This document shows positions 9,237 through 17,135 of a DNA stretch of 64,000 nucleotides, piece by piece (within the stretch, counting starts at the first letter, position 1; every line of letters starts with the position of its first letter). Under the pieces are notes generated by a model. That model was given only the letters and a program-made list of their open reading frames with translations, ran no database searches and was not told where the DNA came from. Origin of the DNA: an uncultured Flavobacteriales bacterium (GTDB lineage: Bacteria > Bacteroidota > Bacteroidia > Flavobacteriales > Weeksellaceae); assembly GCA_937973555.1 (NCBI GenBank), contig CALJKL010000011.1, positions 62,001 through 126,000 on the forward strand, in the 5' to 3' direction. Position numbers and translations under genes: made by a program.

Positions 9237-10778
9237 TTACATGGGTAGTTTTAGGGTAAAGGTGCTTCCTTTGTCCTTTTCAGAATCTACAATCACCTGC
9301 CCTTGGTGTAGTTCGATGATTTTTTTTACATAAGACAATCCAAGCCCTTGTCCTTTTACATTGTGTATGTTTCCAGTTTCTTCTCGGAAGAATTTTTCAA
9401 AAATCTTGGTTTTGTTGTGCTGCTCCATTCCCATGCCTTTGTCAGAGATTTCAATCACATACCAATTTCCTTCGTTTCTGGTGGAGATTTTAATTTCCGG
9501 GGTGTTGGGAGAATATTTGTTCGCATTGTCCAAAAGATTAATCAAAGCATTGGAAAGATGAAACTCATCTACTTTTATCAAATATTTCTCTGCCTTAAAT
9601 TCTTCTTTTAATGTGCCTTTTCTTTCTTCTACAATCAGTCTAAAGGATTTGGTGATGTCTTTTATCAGTTCTCTTACATTGGTTTCCTTCAGAAACAGTT
9701 TTACTTCGTTTCTTTCCAGTTTAGACATATTCAGCACGTTTTCTACCTGCTTTTTCATCCTTAGGTTTTCCTGTTTGATGAGCCCGGAATAATATTTTAC
9801 TTTTTCAGGATTGGTAGAAATTTTATCATTAGACAAGGCGTCTGTAGCAACAGAAATAGTAGCTAAAGGCGTCTTGAATTCATGAGACATGTTATTGATG
9901 AAATCGGTTTTTACTTCCGAAATTTTCTTCTGTTTCATCATGTAATTAATGGAAATGATATAAATTCCCAAAATCGTAAGCAAAGACATGAAGGTGCCCA
10001 AAAGCATCGGTAGATTGTTCTTGATGAGAGAGGCATCCTTTCTCGGGAAAACAAGGGAAAGTGTGTAGAGCGTTCTGTCTTTGTTGTCAGTAAAGAGAGG
10101 CGCCGTATAACTTTTCTTGTCTTTTTGCTCCAGATATATACTGTTGGATAAACCTGTCAGTTTATTCTTTTTGTCCAATATTCCATAACCAAATTTAGAA
10201 TCGATACCGTTTTCTTTCAATTCTCTCGTCAATACAGAATCCAAAGTTTTAGAATTAACTCTTTGGTTTACAGGAAGATTGCTGGCGTTGAATTTTGCAA
10301 ACTCAGTAAGGGTAAATTGTCCACTGCTGATATCCTGGCTTTGTACAGATGAAATCACTTTAGGCGAATTCTGTGCCTTTTTAATACTGTAAAGCCCCTC
10401 GTCTTTGTAGAGCTTTATTTTGGTTAGGCTGTCGCCATTTGTAGAAAGTGGAATATTTTGTTTCTCAATAATGGTTTTGCCAAAAGAAACGGTAGTTTTG
10501 CTTAGCGAATCCTGTACCTGTTGGATTTGGAAAAGGGTAGGATTCTTATCATTTGAGGTAATGTTTTTGTCGAAATTTTTAAATTTTTCGTAATATTTAT
10601 TGACCTCTATTTCTCCAATTTTTTTGGTAGAACTTTCCATAGCCAGATAAACTTTGTTTTCGAATTCCTGGTCTAATGCGGTATAATATTCTTTAAGCCA
10701 ATAAAATTGCATAGAGACGAAAACCACGAGAGAAATCGTCATAAATACAGATATTATTGGGATAAATTTATTGTTCAT
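9237..10778 (-). CDS. Two-component sensor histidine kinase
   Basis: Membrane histidine kinase, 513 residues. An N-terminal membrane helix (about 7-27) and a second (about 257-279) enclose a periplasmic sensor region of some 230 residues without a recognised domain. The HisKA region carries the phosphorylated His299 in NNMSHEFKTPL. The ATPase part shows the N box (NALINLLDNANKYSP), DKGMGM and the glycine-rich GQGLGLSYVKKI. It is the first gene of a kinase-regulator operon; a CRP-like palindrome lies about 107 bases upstream (10885-10906). Confidence 0.92.
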   Translation of the reverse strand: MNNKFIPIISVFMTISLVVFVSMQFYWLKEYYTALDQEFENKVYLAMESSTKKIGEIEVNKYYEKFKNFDKNITSNDKNPTLFQIQQVQDSLSKTTVSFGKTIIEKQNIPLSTNGDSLTKIKLYKDEGLYSIKKAQNSPKVISSVQSQDISSGQFTLTEFAKFNASNLPVNQRVNSKTLDSVLTRELKENGIDSKFGYGILDKKNKLTGLSNSIYLEQKDKKSYTAPLFTDNKDRTLYTLSLVFPRKDASLIKNNLPMLLGTFMSLLTILGIYIISINYMMKQKKISEVKTDFINNMSHEFKTPLATISVATDALSNDKISTNPEKVKYYSGLIKQENLRMKKQVENVLNMSKLERNEVKLFLKETNVRELIKDITKSFRLIVEERKGTLKEEFKAEKYLIKVDEFHLSNALINLLDNANKYSPNTPEIKISTRNEGNWYVIEISDKGMGMEQHNKTKIFEKFFREETGNIHNVKGQGLGLSYVKKIIELHQGQVIVDSEKDKGSTFTLKLPM

Positions 10779-10884
10779 TTTTTTGATAGAAAAACTTGCG
10801 TAAGCAATTAATTTAACACAAATTAAACAAAAAATACCAATAAAAATTGCATGATTTTTCTTAAAAACATCAATTTTAACAAAT

Positions 10885-10906
10885 TATTGTGAATTTTATC
10901 ACAATA
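10885..10906. promoter_or_regulatory. CRP-like 22-bp palindrome upstream of the histidine kinase
   Basis: TATTGTGA, six bases, TCACAATA: a perfect 8+8 palindrome that contains TGTGA-N6-TCACA, the classical CRP-family operator form. It lies between the stop codon of the 119-residue gene and the kinase gene. It could also be a weak hairpin at the 3' end of the former, but no good T-run follows it. Confidence 0.4.
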
Positions 10907-10918
10907 TGAAAGTTGTTT

Positions 10919-11278
10919 TTAAGAATTCTCTAACAAATTTTCGTCTATAAAATACTGTATAATGGCCTTTTTCATTAACAGTTGCTGTTCGTTGGGTTTC
11001 AATTCTGGAAGCTCTTCCAATTGTTGAAAGATAGGCCATCCATCATCATCATAATCTTCAAATTTGTAATAGCCAAAAGGTTCTAATAATCGGCAAACCG
11101 CAATATGGATTAAGTTTACTTTGTCGTCTTTAGAATATTTTTGACTGCCACTTCCCAATTCTTGTACACCGATTAAAAAAAGAAGGCTTTCTACCGGTGG
11201 GTTTTTTTCCGTTCCGAAATGTTCTTCGAAAAAAGCTTCTATTTTTTTCCAGATTTCTATTTCATTAATTTCTTCCAT
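10919..11278 (-). CDS. Conserved small acidic protein of unknown function
   Basis: 119 residues, soluble and acidic, with no signal peptide or membrane segment. The sequence begins MEEINEIEIWKKIEAFFEEHFG and includes a DDDGWPIF segment. It looks largely alpha-helical. I do not recognise a characterised family. It overlaps the end of the oligopeptidase B gene by 14 bases in the same direction, so the two are probably translationally coupled. Confidence 0.7.
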   Translation of the reverse strand: MEEINEIEIWKKIEAFFEEHFGTEKNPPVESLLFLIGVQELGSGSQKYSKDDKVNLIHIAVCRLLEPFGYYKFEDYDDDGWPIFQQLEELPELKPNEQQLLMKKAIIQYFIDENLLENS

Positions 11279-13316
11279 GTTCTTCCAATTTTAGTAAAAA
11301 TGCATATTCCAAAGCATCTTCTTTCAGGCTTTCAAATCTTCCAGAGGCGCCTCCATGCCCAGATTTCATATCGGTTTTAAAGATAAGAATATTTTGATCG
11401 GTTTTCAAGTCTCTTAATTTTGCCGTCCATTTGGCAGGCTCCCAATATTGTACTTGAGAATCGTGTAAACCTGTGGTAATAAGGGTGTTGGGGTAATCCT
11501 TCGCCACTATGTTATCATAGGGAGAATAAGATTTCATGTAGTCGTAATATTTTTTCTTTTTAGGATTTCCCCATTCGTCAAATTCTCCTGTGGTTAATGG
11601 AATGGTTTCATCTAACATCGTAGTCACTACATCTACAAAAGGCACTTGAGCCACAATACCATTGAAAATGGATGGTTCAAAATTCATGACCGCCCCCATC
11701 AAAAGACCTCCGGCAGAACCTCCCATCGCATAAAGATGTTTTGGTGAAGTGAAGTTTTCTGAAACCAAATATTTTCCTGCATCTATAAAATCAAAAAAGG
11801 TATTTTTCTTTTGGAGCATTTTGCCGTTATCATACCATTCTCTTCCTAAATATTCTCCACCTCGGATGTGAGCAATGGCATAGATGAAACCTCTGTCTAA
11901 AATGGAAAGTCTTACATTAGAAAAACTAGCATCTATGGTGTGTCCGTAACTCCCGTATCCATACAATAGCAAAGGTGTTTCGGCAGATTTCGGGGTGTCT
12001 TTGTGATACACCAAAGACACCGGAATTTTTACTTTTCCGTCTCTTGAGGGAGCCCAAATTCTTTCGGAAATATAGTTTTCCGAACTGAAATTCCCGCCCA
12101 AAACTTCTTGTTGCTTTAGCAATTTGGTTTCTCCGGTTTTCATGTTGTATTCAAATGTAGAACTTGGCTGAGTAAGGGAAGTATAGCCATAGCGAAGTAC
12201 TTCGGTATCAAAATCCAAATTGATGCTCACGTATGCCGTATAGGTAGGTTCGCTAAAAGGCAGGTAATGGGCAATTTCCTTTTGGTTGTTCATGATTTTG
12301 AGTTGTAGCAATCCTTCGGTTCGTTCTTCTATCACGAAAAAATCTTTGAAAATCTCAAATCCTTCTAGTAGTGTTTCTTCACGGTGAGGGATAAGCTCTG
12401 TCCAGTTTTCTTTTGACGGTTTGTTCACCGGCGTTTTTACGATTTTGAAATTGGTGGCGCCGCCTTCGTTGGTGATGATGTAGAAATCATTTTCATAATG
12501 CTCTACTGCATATTCCAAATCGTCTTCACGTTTTTGGATGACTTTCCATTCTGCAAAAACATCATCTGCTGGGATATACCAATGCTCATCTGAAATGGTA
12601 GAAGAGCTTGCAATAAAAATGAATTCTAAAGACTTGGATTTGAAAACGCTTACATCAAACGTCTCGTCTTCTTCATGGAACACCAAAACGTCCTCTTCTT
12701 GTTTTGTCCCTATTTGGTGTCGGTAAATTTGGAAGGCACGCAAGGTTTCATCTTTTCTAATATAGAAAAAGTGTTGGTTATCATTGGCCCAGACGGTTTT
12801 TCCGGTAGTGTTTTCTATGCGGTCTTCTAGAAACTCACCCGTTTGAAGATTTTTAACCAAAATGGTATAAATCCTTCTGCCCAAAATGTCTTCTGAAAAA
12901 GCGGCCAATGTATTGTCTACCGATACCGAAAAACTCCCTACATCATAAAAATCTTTTCCCTCAGCCAATTGATTGACATCCAACATCAATTCTTCCGGAT
13001 TGTCTAGAGCAAGGTGGTGCCTATAGAAAAGTGGATACTCTTTCCCTTTTTGGTATTTTACTACATACCAATATTTGTTGAAAAAATAAGGCAAGCTCTC
13101 ATCATCTTCTTTATAACGGGCCTTCATTTCTTGGTAAAGTTGCTCCTGAAGTTCTTCGGTATCCTTCATTACAAAATCGCAATATGCGTTTTCTTCTTCT
13201 AGGTATTTTATTACCTCGGGATTTTCCCTTTCATTGAGCCAGAAATAGGGGTCTATTCTGGTGTCGCCATGTATTTCTAAGGTTTTATCTATTTTTTTTG
13301 CTTTTGGAGCGTTCAT
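11265..13316 (-). CDS. ptrB: Oligopeptidase B (S9A prolyl oligopeptidase family)
   Basis: Serine peptidase of 683 residues that cleaves small peptides, typically after basic residues in oligopeptidase B. The N-terminal two-thirds is the beta-propeller; the C-terminal alpha/beta-hydrolase domain carries the nucleophile Ser (about residue 534) in GGSAGG, a DEWGNP segment, and the catalytic His (about 654) in KSGHGG. The upstream VSLVYHKDTPKS and GSYGHTIDASFS segments are typical of oligopeptidase B. No signal peptide is seen, so it is probably cytoplasmic. It overlaps the small downstream gene. Confidence 0.9.
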   Translation of the reverse strand: MNAPKAKKIDKTLEIHGDTRIDPYFWLNERENPEVIKYLEEENAYCDFVMKDTEELQEQLYQEMKARYKEDDESLPYFFNKYWYVVKYQKGKEYPLFYRHHLALDNPEELMLDVNQLAEGKDFYDVGSFSVSVDNTLAAFSEDILGRRIYTILVKNLQTGEFLEDRIENTTGKTVWANDNQHFFYIRKDETLRAFQIYRHQIGTKQEEDVLVFHEEDETFDVSVFKSKSLEFIFIASSSTISDEHWYIPADDVFAEWKVIQKREDDLEYAVEHYENDFYIITNEGGATNFKIVKTPVNKPSKENWTELIPHREETLLEGFEIFKDFFVIEERTEGLLQLKIMNNQKEIAHYLPFSEPTYTAYVSINLDFDTEVLRYGYTSLTQPSSTFEYNMKTGETKLLKQQEVLGGNFSSENYISERIWAPSRDGKVKIPVSLVYHKDTPKSAETPLLLYGYGSYGHTIDASFSNVRLSILDRGFIYAIAHIRGGEYLGREWYDNGKMLQKKNTFFDFIDAGKYLVSENFTSPKHLYAMGGSAGGLLMGAVMNFEPSIFNGIVAQVPFVDVVTTMLDETIPLTTGEFDEWGNPKKKKYYDYMKSYSPYDNIVAKDYPNTLITTGLHDSQVQYWEPAKWTAKLRDLKTDQNILIFKTDMKSGHGGASGRFESLKEDALEYAFLLKLEEHGRN

Positions 13317-13349
13317 TCATTAAAAAATTTAAGGGCAAATTTAGTAAAA

Positions 13350-13381
13350 TAAAAAACCATCTCTTCTATAGAAAAGATGGT
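13350..13381 (-). terminator. Intrinsic terminator of the small-paralogue array
   Basis: Read on the minus strand, ACCATCT ... AGATGGT forms a 7-bp stem followed by six T residues. It ends transcription coming from the genes at 13431 and above, before the ptrB gene. Confidence 0.65.
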
Positions 13382-13430
13382 GAATTTAGATATTTTCATC
13401 AGCGATGTTTAATTTAACATAAAGTTTATG

Positions 13431-13601
13431 TTAGAATAGGTTTATATCATTCAGCAGAACCGAGAAGGGTTTTCCTATGTAATTCACTTTATTTGCTTCA
13501 AACTGTTTCAGATAATTAAGGGTGTCTATTTGGGCGCTTATATTGGTGATAATAAATAACCCAATAAAGCAAAATACAGTTTTTATTGTAGTATGATACA
13601 T
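13431..13601 (-). CDS. Truncated paralogue of a small exported protein (copy 1)
   Basis: 56 residues from the ATG at 13601, which gives a clean signal peptide (MYHTTIKTVFCFIGLF, cleavage near NISA-Q). An ATG further upstream would overlap the preceding gene by 23 bases. The mature part is only the shared module (QIDTLNYLKQFEANK, then IGKPFSVLLND) and then stops after INLF, whereas the two upstream copies continue for about 65-70 more residues. It is therefore a truncated, possibly non-functional copy. Family unknown. Confidence 0.55.
   Translation of the reverse strand: MYHTTIKTVFCFIGLFIITNISAQIDTLNYLKQFEANKVNYIGKPFSVLLNDINLF
13448..13535 (-). repeat. 88-bp conserved module, copy 1
   Basis: Almost identical in bases to 13851-13938 and 14252-14338. 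It encodes the start of the mature protein (QIDTLNYLKQFE ... SVLLND) in each of three tandem paralogues. The DNA outside this block has diverged strongly. Confidence 0.85.
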
Positions 13602-13605
13602 TACG

Positions 13606-13992
13606 CTATAATATTTTTCTGTAAACAATAATATTTTTTATGATTTTAAATCCATAAAAGTTTTTTTCTTCTATTGTAAATAATCGTTTATTTTTTTGTT
13701 CATAATAGTAAGTTTGATCTCTTGGAATAGGATTTTGCCAAACTATTATCATTTTATTATCACCAAAGTAAAATGTTGTGTCATAAGAAATATTTTTTTT
13801 CATTCCACTAGGAAAAGACCAATATGTTTTAGGCTGGATTTGAGTCATGTCATTCAGCAGAACCGAGAAGGGCTTTCCAATGTATTTTATCTTATTTTCT
13901 TCAAACTGTTTCAGATAATTAAGGGTGTCTATTTGGGCATCACATGTAAAAACAGTGAAAATTAAAAAGCCTAAAATTCTAAATTTTAACAT
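13606..13992 (-). CDS. Small exported protein of tandem paralogue array (copy 2)
   Basis: 128 residues with a signal peptide (MLKFRILGFLIFTVFTCDA). The mature protein starts with the shared module QIDTLNYLKQFEENK and continues through MTQIQPKTYWSFPSG to a region rich in aromatic and charged residues (FYFGDNKMIIVWQNPIPRDQ, EEKNFYGFKIIKNI). Its start codon overlaps the stop codon of copy 3 by one base (TAATG), showing translational coupling. The C-terminal FYG-KIIK-I pattern is shared with copy 3. I do not recognise the family; the proteins are probably periplasmic or on the surface. Confidence 0.7.
   Translation of the reverse strand: MLKFRILGFLIFTVFTCDAQIDTLNYLKQFEENKIKYIGKPFSVLLNDMTQIQPKTYWSFPSGMKKNISYDTTFYFGDNKMIIVWQNPIPRDQTYYYEQKNKRLFTIEEKNFYGFKIIKNIIVYRKIL
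13851..13938 (-). repeat. 88-bp conserved module, copy 2
   Basis: Second copy of the module described at 13448. With copy 3 the identity extends further, over a stretch encoding MTQIQPKT. Confidence 0.85.
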
Positions 13993-14390
13993 TATCTATA
14001 TACCTTTATGTCTTTTATGATTTTATTGCCATAAAAACTCTTTTCATCATCAGTGAAAACACATTTGTTTTTATTTTGATAAGATTTAATGTCATTAGAA
14101 GGGATTGGGGTTTGCCAATAAATGGATAAGGTAATAGAGTTTAATCTAATATAATCTTTATTAACAAAATTAAAGTCAGTATAAATTCTTTTATTTTTAT
14201 TATTAAAAGCACTAAAACTAAAATTAGTTTTAGGCTGGATTTGAGTCATGTCATTCAGCAGAACCGAGAAGGGTTTTCCTATGTATTTAACCTTATTTGC
14301 TTCAAACTGTTTCAGATAATTAAGCGTGTCCAATTGAGAATACACAAATCCATATAATAGAACTGCTGTTATTAAAAATATATTTTTCAT
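13992..14390 (-). CDS. Small exported protein of tandem paralogue array (copy 3)
   Basis: 132 residues from the ATG at 14390 (MKNIFLITAVLLYGF, signal peptide ending before SQLDTLN). An in-frame ATG six codons upstream lies inside a terminator hairpin and is rejected. After the shared module and MTQIQPKTNFSFSAF, the rest (SITLSIYWQTPIPSND, DDEKSFYGNKIIKDIKVYR) matches copy 2 in pattern though not closely in bases. It is the first of three tandem genes. Function unknown; the position downstream of a JAMM-like lipoprotein gene suggests an accessory module, but that is inference. Confidence 0.7.
   Translation of the reverse strand: MKNIFLITAVLLYGFVYSQLDTLNYLKQFEANKVKYIGKPFSVLLNDMTQIQPKTNFSFSAFNNKNKRIYTDFNFVNKDYIRLNSITLSIYWQTPIPSNDIKSYQNKNKCVFTDDEKSFYGNKIIKDIKVYR
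14252..14338 (-). repeat. 88-bp conserved module, copy 3
   Basis: Third copy of the module described at 13448, slightly more diverged at its end (caattgag in place of tatttggg). Confidence 0.8.
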
Positions 14391-14397
14391 TTTTAAT

Positions 14398-14431
14398 AAA
14401 AACTTCACCCCAATTTTAGAGTGAAGTTTTT
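14398..14431 (-). terminator. Intrinsic terminator between the DUF6705-like gene and the paralogue array
   Basis: AAAAACTTCAC ... GTGAAGTTTTT is a perfect 11-bp stem with A/T ends. It follows the stop codon of the gene at 14436 and excludes the upstream ATG of copy 3. Confidence 0.7.
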
Positions 14432-14435
14432 GGTT

Positions 14436-14990
14436 TTATTGTTTAGTTAATATAACTTCTTTAGGCAAAGGTTGTGGAAAAACAGCCGCATTATAATATG
14501 GACAGTCTTTTGTAATGAGGTTGCTTCCTTCGTTAAATTTCCAATTTAGCTTAGTTTTAGATGCATCGGTAAAATCAATCTCTATAAAACCATTTAATCC
14601 ACAAATGTCATTGTCCACATAGCTTAAAGAGTATTTTTGATTTGATTTTTTAAATTTGCCTCCCTTAATTTTTGCCAAATCATCATCTAAATTTGTATTG
14701 TCAAATAAAATATTACCATTTGTATCCGTAACTTTGAATTTTATAATCAGAATATCTGCATAAAATTTTAAAGTTTCATTATAATTGTAATTTATTTTTT
14801 TAATTTTCAAATAAATAATTTTCCCGTCCCATACTGCCTTCCATGTTCCTTCATATTCGGGAAGTTCATTGTTGGTATCTCTAAGATATGAGCCTTCAGA
14901 TAATTGAGTGTATGTTCTTAAAGGATAGGTCTGTGCCTTACAAGATAAAGAACTAATAATTATTAATATAAAATAAAATGTGTTTTTCAT
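14436..14990 (-). CDS. DUF6705-like lipoprotein
   Basis: 184 residues from the ATG at 14990 (MKNTFYFILIIISSLSCKAQ). The signal ends in a possible lipobox (SLSC). The mature part starts YPLRTYTQLSEGSYLRDTNN and continues with YEGTWKAVWDGKIIYLKIKK, a pattern I associate with DUF6705 of Flavobacteriia. That family is exported and has no known function. The ATG seven codons upstream would overlap the preceding gene and is not used. It is preceded, 11 bases away, by the end of the JAMM-like lipoprotein gene. Confidence 0.7.
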   Translation of the reverse strand: MKNTFYFILIIISSLSCKAQTYPLRTYTQLSEGSYLRDTNNELPEYEGTWKAVWDGKIIYLKIKKINYNYNETLKFYADILIIKFKVTDTNGNILFDNTNLDDDLAKIKGGKFKKSNQKYSLSYVDNDICGLNGFIEIDFTDASKTKLNWKFNEGSNLITKDCPYYNAAVFPQPLPKEVILTKQ

Positions 14991-15001
14991 AGCTTTAAAA
15001 T

Positions 15002-15739
15002 TTATGGACATTGTGTGTAGTTAACAGTATTATTTGCGTTCAATGATAATTTATTCGAATTAGTGCCATCTACTTTATAAAGATCTAGCCCGTTAACATT
15101 TACGGTGTTTTTCAAAAACTGTAAAAAAATGCTTTCAACTGTAGATTGGTTTAAATAACCATCATTGTTTTCTAAGGCATTTTTAAACAAATCCATATAT
15201 TGTTTATTCCAATTGCCTAGAGAACCTGAAAGATTGCTGAAATTAGAAGTACTCCCGGTATATCTTAACATATAACTTCCTTCGGAGGTAATTACCATAG
15301 CATAGGCGTCCCCGATGTTTCCACTTGTACTGGCATTACTAATGCAGCTTGTAAGGAAAGTCATTACGTCAGCCGGAGAAAATATTTTTACAACCCCATC
15401 TGCATTGTTATGGGTGTGCAAAAATCCAAAAAAACGATTGCCTTCTGGTAATCTTACAGAATTAGTACCTATTTTATTATCCATTGATTGATATTGTGTG
15501 TCGGTAATGCCTGTTCCAGGAGGAGGATAGGATGATGCATAGCCCATTTCATGGTCATAATTCAAAACCTTATTAGTGGTTAAACTATCTACTTTAGTTT
15601 TAAATTTTGGATCTAAATTTTGTGCTTTTATTTTAGAGCATGGATCATTAGTTTGTGGAGTATATATTTGGCTGCCCGGGGTGCCATGCACATCAGAGCC
15701 ACCATCCATTGTACCCGTGTAACTGCCACTGGCAAACAT
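15002..15739 (-). CDS. C-terminal fragment of a frameshifted lipoprotein, JAMM-like motif
   Basis: The frame is open far upstream of the first ATG (15739). Read back to about 15855 it encodes LLQQEKTAKEAPQRDITEVV and WWIDTSSMFASG, which continues the protein of the 15808-16311 gene. The fragment contains HEMGYASSY (Glu64) and FLHTHNN ... FSPADV (His108, His110, Ser121, Asp124). This resembles the JAMM zinc-peptidase pattern E, HxH, SxxD, but with 10 residues instead of 7 between HxH and Ser. The gene is probably one reading frame of about 437 codons broken by a missing base. If the break is real, this half lacks a signal peptide. The peptidase reading is tentative. Confidence 0.6.
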   Translation of the reverse strand: MFASGSYTGTMDGGSDVHGTPGSQIYTPQTNDPCSKIKAQNLDPKFKTKVDSLTTNKVLNYDHEMGYASSYPPPGTGITDTQYQSMDNKIGTNSVRLPEGNRFFGFLHTHNNADGVVKIFSPADVMTFLTSCISNASTSGNIGDAYAMVITSEGSYMLRYTGSTSNFSNLSGSLGNWNKQYMDLFKNALENNDGYLNQSTVESIFLQFLKNTVNVNGLDLYKVDGTNSNKLSLNANNTVNYTQCP

Positions 15740-15807
15740 ACTGCTCGTATCTATCCACCAAGATCCTGTAGAAGATATAGGTTTAACATAGGAGATAACA
15801 ACCTCTG

Positions 15808-16311
15808 TTATGTCTCTTTGAGGAGCTTCTTTGGCTGTTTTTTCTTGTTGTAATAGTTTTGAAATGTAAGTACAAAAGTTGCTTTCATGTCTTTGTCATT
15901 AATGATGCGAAACTTTACATAATCTCTTTCCTCATTCACATGACAAGCTATTGCTTCTATAACTTTTCCATTCTTTAAAATAGGAAAGACAACTGCTTTT
16001 TCGTCATCGCCAAAAGTTTGTGAGGCAACATTAAGGTCTATATCTCCATACTTTTGAGATAGGTCGTTTTCAAAATCCTTATTTTTTTCTAAGAAATTAT
16101 AAATTAATTCCGCAAAGGGATAAGAATAGGATTTTTGTGATGTTCTAAAGTTTTTTGCGCTTTGTAAATTTTTCTCAAAATTTACGAATGCTCCAATTTT
16201 TTCTCTTGCTAGCCTTTCTTGAGAATTGGTGATTTCATCTGTCCTGCAGGAAAATATTAGAAATAAAAATCCCAACAAAACCAGAAAATTGATTTTATTT
16301 TTTTTTGTCAT
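15808..16311 (-). CDS. N-terminal fragment of a frameshifted lipoprotein
   Basis: 167 residues beginning with a lipoprotein signal (MTKKNKINFLVLLGFLFLIF, lipobox Cys in FSCR). It is followed by helical charged sequence and a compact segment (FGDDEKAVVFPILKNGKVIEA, then AIACHVNEERDYVKF). The last 15 or so residues (from QNYYNKKKQ) are probably out of frame: restoring one base in the A-run at 15857-15860 joins it to the downstream frame. A -7-like box (CAAATATA on the plus strand, 16351-16358) lies 40 bases upstream. The unbroken protein would be an outer-membrane or periplasmic lipoprotein with a JAMM-like C-terminal domain. Confidence 0.6.
   Translation of the reverse strand: MTKKNKINFLVLLGFLFLIFSCRTDEITNSQERLAREKIGAFVNFEKNLQSAKNFRTSQKSYSYPFAELIYNFLEKNKDFENDLSQKYGDIDLNVASQTFGDDEKAVVFPILKNGKVIEAIACHVNEERDYVKFRIINDKDMKATFVLTFQNYYNKKKQPKKLLKET
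15855..15862 (-). other. Apparent one-base frameshift site
   Basis: On the minus strand TTTCAAAACTATT: with five A residues instead of four the reading frame would run FQKLLQQEKTAKEAPQ into the downstream gene. The short homopolymer makes either a sequencing or assembly error or a real slip mutation possible. Confidence 0.6.
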
Positions 16312-16369
16312 AATTTGAGTTTTTGATGTATTTATTTATTCAATACGACTCAAATATAAACAAATTTTT

Positions 16370-17113
16370 CTATTTTTGATTGTTTCTGATGAACTTTTCT
16401 ATGGCCATAGTCATAGAAGGGGTTTCTTTAGAAGGCGCCATCACATCTATTCTAAGGCCAGCTTCTTCTGCGGCATGTTGCGTGGTAGCCCCAAAGACCG
16501 CAATTTTTTTATCTCCTTGTTTAAAATCCGGGAAATTCTGAAAAAGAGATTTTATCCCAGGATGAGAAAAGAAGGCTAACATGTCGTAGTCGTCTATATT
16601 GATGTCTGAAAGATCGCTGGCAACAGTTCTGTACATTACTGCTCTGGTCCAATCTATACCGGCGGAGTCTAGTACTTTTGTGGTTTCTTCAGTAACCACA
16701 TCAGAGCATGGAAGAAGGTATTTTTCTTCGTGATGTTTTTTGAAGAGCGGCAACAAATCACTCATGGATTTTTCGCCAAAAGAAATTTTTCTTTTTCTGT
16801 AAACGATATGCTTCTGAAGATAATTGGCAATGGCTTCTGATTGGCAGATGTACCTCATGGTATCTGGTACAGCAAAACGCATTTCTTCTGCTAATCTAAA
16901 ATAATGGTCAATAGCATTTTTACTGGTAAAAATAATACCGGTATAGTGAGATAGGTCTATCTTCTGCGTTCTAAGTTCTTTCGCATCCACTCCTTCTACA
17001 TGAATAAAAGGCCTGAAATCGATCTTTATCTTTTCTTTTTTGGCAATTTCCAAATAAGGAGACGAATCGCCTTGTGGGGAAGGCTGTGAAACCAAAATAG
17101 ATCTAATTTTCAT
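16370..17113 (-). CDS. hemD: Uroporphyrinogen-III synthase
   Basis: 247 residues; closes and isomerises hydroxymethylbilane to uroporphyrinogen III in haem biosynthesis. The sequence (MKIRSILVSQPSPQGDSSPY, TGIIFTSKNAIDHYF, MRYICQSEAIANYLQK, DYDMLAFFSHPGIKSLF, KIAVFGATTQHAAEEAG) follows the two-lobed HemD pattern, with Thr/Ser-rich substrate loops. It lies 22 bases after the DUF4271 gene in the same direction, a common arrangement in Flavobacteriia. The product would supply the act cytochromes with haem. Confidence 0.88.
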   Translation of the reverse strand: MKIRSILVSQPSPQGDSSPYLEIAKKEKIKIDFRPFIHVEGVDAKELRTQKIDLSHYTGIIFTSKNAIDHYFRLAEEMRFAVPDTMRYICQSEAIANYLQKHIVYRKRKISFGEKSMSDLLPLFKKHHEEKYLLPCSDVVTEETTKVLDSAGIDWTRAVMYRTVASDLSDINIDDYDMLAFFSHPGIKSLFQNFPDFKQGDKKIAVFGATTQHAAEEAGLRIDVMAPSKETPSMTMAIEKFIRNNQK

Positions 17114-17135
17114 TCTAAAAATTTGTGTGAATATT

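Noticed and set aside
13448..14338. CRISPR array or transposon repeats
   Set aside because: The repeats are in frame within protein genes, about 400 bases apart, with no spacer regularity and no terminal inverted repeats.
13992..14408. Upstream ATG of copy 3 at 14408
   Set aside because: It lies inside the terminator hairpin 14398-14431, and the ATG at 14390 gives a better signal peptide.
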